Below, piece by piece: positions 1 through 6,981 of a stretch of 32,275 nucleotides of DNA. Each line of letters starts with the position of its first letter. Positions within the stretch are counted from its first letter, which is position 1. Origin of the DNA: a virus. The translations under genes and the position numbers were made by a program. The notes below the pieces were generated by a model. It saw nothing but the letters and a program-made list of their open reading frames with translations, was not told the DNA's origin and did no database searches. The stretch is from positions 2,997-35,271 of the IMG/VR virus record IMGVR_UViG_3300003599_000006; one strand, given 5' to 3'.

Positions 1-561
1 TGTTAATGCAGAAACACCAGATCCAAAGTGGTGCATTACTCCTTTAGGATTTGGAAAACTATTCTCTACAATTTCCAAACCCTTTTCAAGATAGTCATCA
101 TACTTGTCTTTCCATTTCATAGGAACATCATCACCACCACGGTTCTTAGTTCCTGCTAATTCGATTCCCTCTGCTTTATCAACACCTTTGCTTATCATAT
201 TATAAGCACAACATATAATAACTTCCCATTCAGCACCAGATGGTTCTTTTGACCCGTCACCAGTAGAGAATCCATTGCCATCTTTAGATAAATTTAAATC
301 TTTTAACCCTTTAACTGAGTAAGAATTTTTTAGTATAGATTCCATCTCTTTAGTCTTAAAGAAATTATTTTCCATGTATTTGATTAATGGATCATCTGCT
401 TCTAACTTTTTTATTTTTTCACCATCTTCAGTTTTAAGTGTACCAGCAATTGCTTTATCAATAAAGTCCGCTCGATTGTTTCGTTTAAAGAATTCGAGAT
501 AGTTTAGCATTATGGATTCTGATAATACTTCTTCTGTGTAAAATGACCTGAATGACTTCAT
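1..561 (-). CDS. Putative capsid-targeted internal protein, unknown function (3' end outside window)
   Basis: The reading frame is open from an ATG at 559-561 to the left window edge, so 187 codons are visible and the C-terminus is missing. The protein begins MKSFRSFYTE, the same leader seen on six neighbours, and contains a second possible gp21-type cut site (L-S-E before S at about residue 15). The rest is charged and soluble with no membrane segment. The visible end contains a GG-D-D stretch and an M-H-H-F-G-S-G stretch. I do not recognise the domain. It follows the NMN-adenylyltransferase-like gene by 45 bases. Known of the family: T4 internal proteins carry such leaders. Inference: this is another packaged cargo protein. 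Confidence 0.75.
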   Translation of the reverse strand, partial: MKSFRSFYTEEVLSESIMLNYLEFFKRNNRADFIDKAIAGTLKTEDGEKIKKLEADDPLIKYMENNFFKTKEMESILKNSYSVKGLKDLNLSKDGNGFSTGDGSKEPSGAEWEVIICCAYNMISKGVDKAEGIELAGTKNRGGDDVPMKWKDKYDDYLEKGLEIVENSFPNPKGVMHHFGSGVSALT

Positions 562-606
562 TAAAGTTTCCTTGTTTTTATGTAATTATAGATTGTCAAG
601 AGTTAT

Positions 607-1164
607 TTACAAAATGTCTTGCATCTTATCAAACTCACCCCAAAGTTCTTTGGGCATTGACTTCTTGAATGTTTCAATATCATCATCTTTAATAGCGGTT
701 CGTACAATAGTAGCAGAAGTGACTCTAGGAGTTTCTTTCATTGTGACCGTGATCTGTTTATCTTCGGGCATCTGTTTATTGAATGAATCAATTTGACCTT
801 GATACCCTTTGAATCTATCCGCACCCGCATAGATAGCAGTTACTTCATTACCGTCCTTTCTTATTAGAGAAATGATATCAGGCACATATCCAGTAGGAAC
901 GACTATAACCTTTGCTTTAGTTTTTAACTTCTTTAAGAGTTCTAATTGATAAGTTGTATCAAATGGATTCTTGTTTTTATCTAGTGAAGTCTTAGCACCT
1001 TTTACTAATGCAACAATAGGATTATTCATCATCTTAATAATAGCAAGATGTGCTTTATGAACGGGTTGCATTCTTCCAAGGAATAGTTCTACAGATTTCT
1101 TTTGGATTGGTAGATAATCTGTAGGATTAAGTGCTTCTGTTATAAATTCTATGTATGTTTTCAT
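607..1164 (-). CDS. Capsid-targeted NMN-adenylyltransferase-like (cytidylyltransferase superfamily) protein
   Basis: A 185-residue protein that begins MKTYIEFITE followed by A, a textbook I-x-E/A prohead-protease site. Behind it (about 24-160) is a nucleotidyltransferase of the HxGH superfamily: G-R-M-Q-P-V-H-K-A-H at 30-39 is the HxGH-type loop, and R147 with S150-A-T-I-V-R155 fits the C-terminal ISSTxxR-type motif. The family joins NMP or NTP to NMN, pantetheine phosphate or similar; the closest flavour by eye is NadM/NadR-like NMN adenylyltransferase, which makes NAD+. Substrate cannot be fixed from motifs. The gene lies downstream of the methyltransferase and upstream of another leader-bearing gene. 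Inference: injected enzyme that adjusts host NAD or a related nucleotide. Confidence 0.75.
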   Translation of the reverse strand: MKTYIEFITEALNPTDYLPIQKKSVELFLGRMQPVHKAHLAIIKMMNNPIVALVKGAKTSLDKNKNPFDTTYQLELLKKLKTKAKVIVVPTGYVPDIISLIRKDGNEVTAIYAGADRFKGYQGQIDSFNKQMPEDKQITVTMKETPRVTSATIVRTAIKDDDIETFKKSMPKELWGEFDKMQDIL

Positions 1165-1179
1165 ATTGCCTTATGGTAA

Positions 1180-2451
1180 TTAAATTACGCAGTCTAAGTA
1201 ATTTTCTGACTTGATTTCTATATATTTAGCATTATTTTTTCTAAAGACCCATACAGGTTCAATAAAGGTTTCCCTCATTTCTTCGGTGTTTGGTCTTGCC
1301 ATCATACGCATACCTATCTTTCCAATGTAATTGCTTTGATCGAATGCAGCAAATGTATCAACCATTTCATCACATAATTTATGTCGTTTGCCAGTTTTAC
1401 TTGATGGTTCTATAATATTGATCATCATAAACCCATCGGATTTAATAGTACCCCAAACGAGTTCAGTCACTTTAAAAAAGAAGTCATATTTCCATTTATC
1501 GAAACTATCATATCTTGACCAAGATTGATCATCAATACAATCTGTAGATTCACCATAAGTTTCAGTTGAGAAATAAGGTGGTGATGTAAAATAAAAATCA
1601 AATGTATTTTGATATAGATTCCAATCAACATCTTCAGATGGTTTTCTCCATATCTTCACAGTTTTTTTACCGACACATTCAAAGTAATCTTCTGATTCGG
1701 TTAGTACTGGATTAGATCCTAGCACGGTTTCATACATAATACATTGTTCTTTATAGACTTCAAAAACATCTGGATTAGGATCACACCCAACATATAATTC
1801 AGTAGAAGGTGTAGCATAGAACCCTGCTAATCTATCACCCCATCCACAAGAAGTGTCTAATACATTTACGGCATTATGTTTTTCATATAATGCTTTAGCA
1901 ACAGTAGGTTTAAATTGTGTTGCTGTATATGTTCCTAATCTAAATGCTGTAAGGAAACTTCGTCTTGTTAGACCAGAGTCACCCATGACACCTTCTCTCC
2001 ACCAAGTCCAATTCATAGATGCTAATAGTTTTTCATCATTCCAAATTTCTGTTGGTGCTTTATTTTTATTAGAACCACACCCCAATCTATTACTTTGTTG
2101 GAAGTAGTTTGATATGATATTGAATGAGTGACTTTTATCAATAACCCCTAGAGGTGCATCATAGTATGGATACTTGTAATCATATCGTTCTTTCACATTA
2201 GGAAAGTCTTTATAGTAAGATATCATAGAGGTAGAGCAAAACCTTCTAAATGTTGCAATGAAAGTATGTCTATCAAATTTCCGGAATGGGAATCCTATTT
2301 CATTTTCATGCACATATCTTGCCAATGCAACTCTTATATCATTTTTCTCATAGGTGTTTTTAAACTTTATCCATTCATCATTAGATAAATTAGGGATACC
2401 ATCTTCATCACAGTTATTTTTAAAGTATTCAACAATTTCACATAATTCCAT
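1180..2451 (-). CDS. DNA methyltransferase (SPPY-type, N4-cytosine/N6-adenine family)
   Basis: A 423-residue protein. Residues 197-206 (V-L-D-T-S-C-G-W-G-D) form the AdoMet-binding motif I, followed by an acidic V-G-C-D-P motif II at 221-225, and F-T-S-P-P-Y at 288-293 is the catalytic motif IV of amino-methyltransferases. Motif I before motif IV suggests the gamma/zeta-type order. The roughly 190 N-terminal residues probably serve target recognition. No cognate nuclease is adjacent, so it is a solo methylase. It has no capsid-targeting leader although the genes on both sides do, and it has its own early promoter (2490-2518). Inference: it modifies phage DNA during replication, perhaps against host restriction. 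Exact base and target are unknown. Confidence 0.8.
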   Translation of the reverse strand: MELCEIVEYFKNNCDEDGIPNLSNDEWIKFKNTYEKNDIRVALARYVHENEIGFPFRKFDRHTFIATFRRFCSTSMISYYKDFPNVKERYDYKYPYYDAPLGVIDKSHSFNIISNYFQQSNRLGCGSNKNKAPTEIWNDEKLLASMNWTWWREGVMGDSGLTRRSFLTAFRLGTYTATQFKPTVAKALYEKHNAVNVLDTSCGWGDRLAGFYATPSTELYVGCDPNPDVFEVYKEQCIMYETVLGSNPVLTESEDYFECVGKKTVKIWRKPSEDVDWNLYQNTFDFYFTSPPYFSTETYGESTDCIDDQSWSRYDSFDKWKYDFFFKVTELVWGTIKSDGFMMINIIEPSSKTGKRHKLCDEMVDTFAAFDQSNYIGKIGMRMMARPNTEEMRETFIEPVWVFRKNNAKYIEIKSENYLDCVI

Positions 2452-2489
2452 TCAGTAGTACCCTCTTTCAATTTATCTAATTATTATAT

Positions 2490-2518
2490 ATTATATCATA
2501 GAGTAGTTACTATGTCAA
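2490..2518 (-). promoter_or_regulatory. Early sigma70-type promoter of the solo methyltransferase
   Basis: On the minus strand TTGACA (2513-2518), 17-base spacer, TATAAT (2490-2495). Both hexamers are perfect. It lies between the stop of the 385-residue cargo gene and the methyltransferase start. Confidence 0.85.
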
Positions 2519-2522
2519 CATA

Positions 2523-3680
2523 TCATAATATCTCCAACTCCTTTAATTGAGCGACTACTTTGTTGATAATATTCTTCCTATCTAATGTCAATCCACTAGG
2601 TTTATGAATACGTGTCTTCTCTTTACGAATACCATACAATAATATCCGAAACAGATCCTCTGCATACCAATACCTAGATATCAACTTCCTCATACCAGCA
2701 GGAATTAAAGCAGCAGATACATTCGAATATCTGTTATCCAGCACATCATCCTTATAATCTTCAACTTTACCCATATCCTGTGCAACTTTAAAAATGATAG
2801 AACCAGTTAATGCTGATATGAATTGAATATATCTTGCATCCTTACTTTGAAATGCCATAACCTTTGCCATGCTTCTCTTGTTGTTCAAGATACTAATAAT
2901 AGCAACATTAAGATGTTTATAAGCAGTGCTAGAAATCAACTCATAGAAATCATTAGATTTATCACCACTCTTATCCATAATAGTAACGGTGAACATATTA
3001 TCAGTCAATTTATATACTTGACCAGACTCAGTATAAATCACGATACCTTCAATGAAATTACCAGCAAGAAATGCATGAGCAGGTTTCAATGTAAACACTG
3101 ATAACATTTCTGCCGCAAAATCTTTACCACTAATAACATCAGGGTTCTCTACTAGTTTATTAATCAAATCTTTTTGTTTGGTATTCAATAGTCCAGAATG
3201 AATAACAGGTGGTGGTGTGATTTCAAGTATATCAGAAACCTTATCATATAAAGGATCATTAAGAGGTAATGATTTACCACCAAGTTTAATCCAAGAAATA
3301 ATCATACCATTCCTTGGTGGTGTATCCCATTTAATGATTGTGCTGATCTTGGGGTTATAGATTTCTGTTGCAATAATAATATCGTTTGGAAGTTTTGACC
3401 AATCAGTTGTTTCAAGGTGTGCAATAAACGTTTCACGTATATCAGAACCTGCTCTAACAATTTTGTCAATCTCTTGTTTCATTTCTCTATTGTAGTACTT
3501 CAATCCAGTAGATTCTTTTTTAACAATCATACTAGAGGTATCAATTTTCAGATTGATATACACTTTATTATTCAGTATATCATCAAGAAATGCTTGACCT
3601 TTTTTATTGAATACCTTGAATAAATGATCAAGTTCTAATAGTAAAAACTTCTCTGTCACATATGTTTTAAATGATTTCAT
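2523..3680 (-). CDS. Capsid-targeted protein, possible RNA/DNA ligase-like nucleotidyltransferase
   Basis: A 385-residue protein that begins MKSFKTYVTE. After the leader a pattern resembling polynucleotide ligases can be read: K45-I-D47 in L-K-I-D-T-S-S (motif I, K-x-D/H/N-G, here T instead of G), an acidic A-T-E-I-Y segment at 104-108 (motif III-like), E211-G-I-V-I (motif IV, very ligase-like) and K224 in V-Y-K-L-T (motif V). In real ligases K of motif I is the AMP-linked lysine. The missing Gly and the weak motif III leave the call tentative; it could be a related adenylylating enzyme or an inactive fold. It sits 5 bases downstream of an ART-like cargo gene, so it is probably in the same late operon. 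Confidence 0.5.
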   Translation of the reverse strand: MKSFKTYVTEKFLLLELDHLFKVFNKKGQAFLDDILNNKVYINLKIDTSSMIVKKESTGLKYYNREMKQEIDKIVRAGSDIRETFIAHLETTDWSKLPNDIIIATEIYNPKISTIIKWDTPPRNGMIISWIKLGGKSLPLNDPLYDKVSDILEITPPPVIHSGLLNTKQKDLINKLVENPDVISGKDFAAEMLSVFTLKPAHAFLAGNFIEGIVIYTESGQVYKLTDNMFTVTIMDKSGDKSNDFYELISSTAYKHLNVAIISILNNKRSMAKVMAFQSKDARYIQFISALTGSIIFKVAQDMGKVEDYKDDVLDNRYSNVSAALIPAGMRKLISRYWYAEDLFRILLYGIRKEKTRIHKPSGLTLDRKNIINKVVAQLKELEIL

Positions 3681-3685
3681 TATTA

Positions 3686-4144
3686 CTACCCCTCGAATAT
3701 TCCATAAGTTGATATGCCATCTTCCTTAATACTAACAGCATCATAACCAAATACTTTTAAGAATCTTACAATAGACTCTTTTGATTTATTGTCTTTCCAA
3801 TACTCCATAGTTTTAAGTTCGTTATTTCCAAAGAAATCTTTAAAGACTTTCATTTCAGATCTTGCAACATCCATATCAAGTTTTGATCGGTCAGCACCCT
3901 TGATAGCCATACCGGCTAAAGAAGTCGGATTAAGTTTGAAACTGTCGTGGGATAAATTCAAGACACTTTTCAAGTTGAATGTCTTGGAATCCACTTTACC
4001 ATTTTCTCTTGCTTTAGCGTAACCAGTAGCCAATTCTTTATCAGTTGACCACCATGTCATAAACTTTGTGTCTGACCCTTTACCATGACCTCTATAAAGT
4101 GTCACCTTGGTACTTTCTGTCACAAATGTTTTAAATGATTTCAT
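3686..4144 (-). CDS. Capsid-targeted ADP-ribosyltransferase-like protein A
   Basis: A 152-residue protein that begins MKSFKTFVTE followed by S. The mature part starts with V-T-L-Y-R-G-H-G-K-G (Arg18 in the Y-R-G strand), then T-W-W-S-T-D-K-E-L-A (30-39) with a Tyr three residues later, and ends with K-E-D-G-I-S-T-Y-G-I (140-149). Y-R-G, S-T-x-x-x-x-A and a late acidic loop are the order expected of mono-ADP-ribosyltransferases of the R-S-E type, although the final catalytic Glu cannot be assigned safely. It is paralogous to the next gene upstream (4141-4728) and their ATG and TGA overlap. T4 Alt is a known precedent: a packaged ADP-ribosyltransferase trimmed by gp21. Targets are unknown. Confidence 0.65.
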   Translation of the reverse strand: MKSFKTFVTESTKVTLYRGHGKGSDTKFMTWWSTDKELATGYAKARENGKVDSKTFNLKSVLNLSHDSFKLNPTSLAGMAIKGADRSKLDMDVARSEMKVFKDFFGNNELKTMEYWKDNKSKESIVRFLKVFGYDAVSIKEDGISTYGIFEG

Positions 4145-4728
4145 GATAGGATTCCGTATGTAATGACACCATCTTCCTTTGCCAACAGTGCAGTGATTCC
4201 CATCTCTTTAAGATATGCTATAACCTTTTCACTACCGACTTTATGTAAGAACTTGGGGAGTGCATTAGTTGCAGATCCTCCACCGAAATGATATACAGCA
4301 GCATCATATAATTCTTGTGCTTTCTTACTTTTAGTCTTCTTCACCGCATCCAATATATCTTTCACTGTTCCTGTGCGATTGATCTCTCCTATGTCTGCAA
4401 TTTTATGAGACTTCGGGTTGAACTTCATCTCAGAAACTTCCTCACCATATTCCGATGCCAACTCTTTATCAGGGGAAATCCAAGTGATCCCTTTGTGATT
4501 TGGTTTATTGGGATTAGCACCCTTTGCATGTCCTCTATAGAATTTCTGTTCAGAGAGGTCTTGGTATTTAAGAAGATTCGATTTATATGACATTGCCTGA
4601 GATCCAGTGGTTGAAGTATTAGTCCACTTTGGGAATAACTTTTCCATCTCACCAGATAATCTTGCACCCATTTCTGCACCAGATTCTTCAGCAAGAACTT
4701 CGTTTATAAACTCTTTATAATTTTTCAT
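4141..4728 (-). CDS. Capsid-targeted ADP-ribosyltransferase-like protein B
   Basis: A 195-residue protein that begins MKNYKEFINE. The leader is followed by a spacer of about 50 residues absent in its paralogue, then F-Y-R-G-H-A-K-G (63-70), T-W-I-S-P-D-K-E-L-A (82-91) with Tyr94, and the ending K-E-D-G-V-I-T-Y-G-I (184-193). The shared blocks show that this gene and 3686-4144 arose by duplication. In this copy the ST of the S-T-D block is S-P. The ADP-ribosyltransferase reading rests on the Arg in Y-R-G and the W-x-S-x-D-K-E-L-A block; the catalytic Glu is not certain. The start overlaps the stop of the J-domain gene by ATGA, so translation is probably coupled. Confidence 0.65.
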   Translation of the reverse strand: MKNYKEFINEVLAEESGAEMGARLSGEMEKLFPKWTNTSTTGSQAMSYKSNLLKYQDLSEQKFYRGHAKGANPNKPNHKGITWISPDKELASEYGEEVSEMKFNPKSHKIADIGEINRTGTVKDILDAVKKTKSKKAQELYDAAVYHFGGGSATNALPKFLHKVGSEKVIAYLKEMGITALLAKEDGVITYGILS

Positions 4729-5726
4729 TTTATTGACCCTCTTGCATCGTTCTTCATTTTAGTTATAATAGTATCAACTTGTTTCATTGTTTTCTTACGA
4801 AATGATAACAATATATCTAGAGTTTCTTCAGACTCTGCTAAAGAGTGTATATGCCTGTACTCAGTATCAAATGCATAACTACCTCGTCTAACACCAAGAT
4901 CATTTAATGACCAAAATGGTGTTCTCATTATTACAGTTCTAAAGATTCTTAAGAAACCATCTTTAACAGGGATTAAGTAAGTGTCTGTATTCCAATTCTC
5001 ACCTTTAAGTTCTTTCTCAATTGCCAATTTAAAGTCTGCTCGTGTCATCTTACCAGAAACTCCTGAAGCAATCTTTTTCATCTTAGCTAAAGGAAATGAT
5101 TTCTTTGGATCAGATAGTAGGATGTGATCATTTTTCTGATCCCAATCTCTTTGTGCCATTTTCTGTTTCTTGCGATTAGCATAACCAAACGCAGTAACTT
5201 GAATGGTGTATGATATTGTTTCAGAGTTAGAAAGTCCGCCTTTCTCTTGCCGACCGAATAGGTACGCAAGGGCATCAAAGTCAAATGCTATCTTACCATC
5301 AGCAGTTTCAAATCTAACTTGGATACCAGCATGGGATGGTGCGTAATCTCCTACACCATCCATAACTTTAACAATAGCATTAAAGTCATGACCTAAGTGT
5401 TGTTTAAAGTAGTCTTTAAATGCCTGTACATCAAACTTACCAGAGATATCAGCAGCAATGTCTTTTGCTTTTGCTTGCCATCTAGCTTTGTTTTCGGCTT
5501 TATTATATGTATCAGTGCCACCTTTAGTTTCACCCTTTAGGGTTTTCCATGCAGCATTGACTTTCTTCATAACCTCAACATCACCACCTTTGTCAGGGTG
5601 ATGAATCATAGACATCTTTTTGTACGCTAGTTTGACATCAGCTGCACTGTAGTCACCAGTCAGACTAAACAATACTTCTGATTCTTGTTTAGTTAGTTCT
5701 GTTAGAAATGATTTAAACGATTTCAT
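4725..5726 (-). CDS. Capsid-targeted J-domain (DnaJ-like) protein
   Basis: A 333-residue protein. I start it at the ATG at 5724-5726 because this gives MKSFKSFLTE, has a GGAG ribosome site inside the end of the previous gene and leaves one base after that gene's TAA; a start 14 codons earlier would destroy the leader. Residues of about 16-65 form a J-domain with the diagnostic H-H-P-D-K (HPD at 43-45). The remaining roughly 260 residues are soluble, without Cys-rich zinc repeats or a Gly/Phe region, so this is a J-domain fused to an unknown client or effector domain. J-domains recruit and stimulate Hsp70. Inference: an injected co-chaperone that redirects host DnaK. Confidence 0.8.
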   Translation of the reverse strand: MKSFKSFLTELTKQESEVLFSLTGDYSAADVKLAYKKMSMIHHPDKGGDVEVMKKVNAAWKTLKGETKGGTDTYNKAENKARWQAKAKDIAADISGKFDVQAFKDYFKQHLGHDFNAIVKVMDGVGDYAPSHAGIQVRFETADGKIAFDFDALAYLFGRQEKGGLSNSETISYTIQVTAFGYANRKKQKMAQRDWDQKNDHILLSDPKKSFPLAKMKKIASGVSGKMTRADFKLAIEKELKGENWNTDTYLIPVKDGFLRIFRTVIMRTPFWSLNDLGVRRGSYAFDTEYRHIHSLAESEETLDILLSFRKKTMKQVDTIITKMKNDARGSIK

Positions 5727-5727
5727 G

Positions 5728-6579
5728 TTATTTAATCTCCGTAGGTAGGGGATATCCTTTATGTTCAATATCAGTTTTAATCAATGCAATGATATCAGTT
5801 TTATGTGCTTTCCATAAGAACTTTGGTGAGGACATTGCTTTCCAAATATCAGACCAAGTTAGAATATCTGCTGCTTTAAATGTTGGTCCCAATAAAACAT
5901 CAATAACAGATTGTGGATCTTTAGCAATAAATTGTCTTGAAACTTCTTTACCATTCTTTAAAATCTTATCTTTCTTACCTTTCTTGCTGAATGATACATC
6001 ATGTAAACCAGAAGCAAAATGTAAAAGTTTACGTTTCCACTCAATATCATTTCCTGATCTTCCCGCAAAATGTGATATTGCTGATAAAGCAGAGTTACGA
6101 TATAATCCTTTGAAATTGCTTTCCCATTCAGCAGGAGAATAAAATATCCATTCAGACCATGATAAATTATCAGATAACATTAGATCAACTTGAACTCTAT
6201 CACCTTCTTGTAACCCATCAATGTTCACGATAGGGTACGCAAGCGATACAATGCCTATACTAGAGAGGTCACGAACCGAATCAGAGACTTTACCAGCAGC
6301 ACTAAGGACACCCCTGAAAATCGCTTTAGGATCGTTTGTCTTGAACTTCTTACCAAGTGATTCGATAAACACAGCCATATCAATATCACCAGAATGTCCA
6401 CCAGGTTTCTTCTTTCCTGTAGAACCTAATAGTCTAATATCATCAGTAGTTAAACCTAACAACGGTAATAGTTTTTTATAGATATCTGCCATTGTGGCAG
6501 CAACATTTTCTTGATTGATATGTGTAACGTTCTCAACGGCATTACCGCCTTCAACGATAAATTGTTTAAATGTAATCAT
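5728..6579 (-). CDS. Capsid-targeted nucleotidyltransferase-fold protein
   Basis: A 283-residue protein that begins MITFKQFIVE followed by GG. It shows the pol-beta-type nucleotidyltransferase signature: L-L-G-S-T-G (50-55), then D65-I-D67 after a Gly/Lys-rich loop, and the third acidic residue D132 in V-Q-V-D-L-M-L. All three metal ligands are present, so activity is plausible. Family members add nucleotides to tRNA, RNA, proteins or small molecules; the substrate here is unknown. It is the first gene of the leader-bearing series, 35 bases downstream of a T4 late-promoter box (6614-6621), consistent with synthesis during virion assembly. Confidence 0.7.
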   Translation of the reverse strand: MITFKQFIVEGGNAVENVTHINQENVAATMADIYKKLLPLLGLTTDDIRLLGSTGKKKPGGHSGDIDMAVFIESLGKKFKTNDPKAIFRGVLSAAGKVSDSVRDLSSIGIVSLAYPIVNIDGLQEGDRVQVDLMLSDNLSWSEWIFYSPAEWESNFKGLYRNSALSAISHFAGRSGNDIEWKRKLLHFASGLHDVSFSKKGKKDKILKNGKEVSRQFIAKDPQSVIDVLLGPTFKAADILTWSDIWKAMSSPKFLWKAHKTDIIALIKTDIEHKGYPLPTEIK

Positions 6580-6613
6580 AGTTAATAGTCCATATTATTG
6601 CTAATGTTTATTG

Positions 6614-6621
6614 TATTTATA
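6614..6621 (-). promoter_or_regulatory. T4-type late promoter for the internal-protein operon
   Basis: Minus-strand TATAAATA, the exact T4 late (gp55) box, lies 35 bases upstream of the first leader-bearing gene and reads into the compact gene series 6579 to 2523, in which neighbours overlap or are 1-5 bases apart. Confidence 0.7.
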
Positions 6622-6654
6622 TATAAAAGTATCTTGAAATAAAAGAGAATTGAT

Positions 6655-6981
6655 ATGAAATTACCAGAAATAAATGAGGTATACAATGCCCTGAAATCCT
6701 CAGCAAAGAAGAGAGGCATTGTATTTACACTTGAAAAGTCTGATATGTATGACTTGGATTATCCGTTAACCTGTCCAGCGTTAGGGATACCATTAGCATT
6801 TAATAAAGGACAATCGCAAGATAATTCTTACTCTTGGGATCGGATTGATAGTTCACGGGGGTATGAAGCAGATAACTTAGTGATAATTTCCAATAGAGCA
6901 AATCGAATAAAGAATGATGCTACCCTAGAGGAACTAAAACTAATTGTTGCTTTTTATGAGAACCTTATTGATTCACTATAG
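6655..6981 (+). CDS. HNH-like endonuclease family protein, opposite strand
   Basis: A 108-residue protein on the plus strand, one of only three genes here with that orientation. The C-P-A-L-G-I-P-L block (44-51), S-W-D-R-I-D-S-S-R-G-Y in the middle and I-S-N-R-A-N-R-I-K-N-D-A-T near the end match a phage family related to HNH endonucleases, in which D-R-I-D replaces the usual first His region. Only one Cys is visible, so a zinc site is doubtful. It is divergent from the cargo operon and its last 17 bases overlap the dsbA end convergently. Inference: a small phage nuclease or homing-type element; I cannot tell whether it is active. Confidence 0.6.
   Translation: MKLPEINEVYNALKSSAKKRGIVFTLEKSDMYDLDYPLTCPALGIPLAFNKGQSQDNSYSWDRIDSSRGYEADNLVIISNRANRIKNDATLEELKLIVAFYENLIDSL

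Noticed and set aside
594-599. TTGACA on the minus strand before the partial gene at the left edge
   Set aside because: A TATAAT lies only three bases away, so hexamer spacing is not a promoter; the TATAAT has no other good -35.
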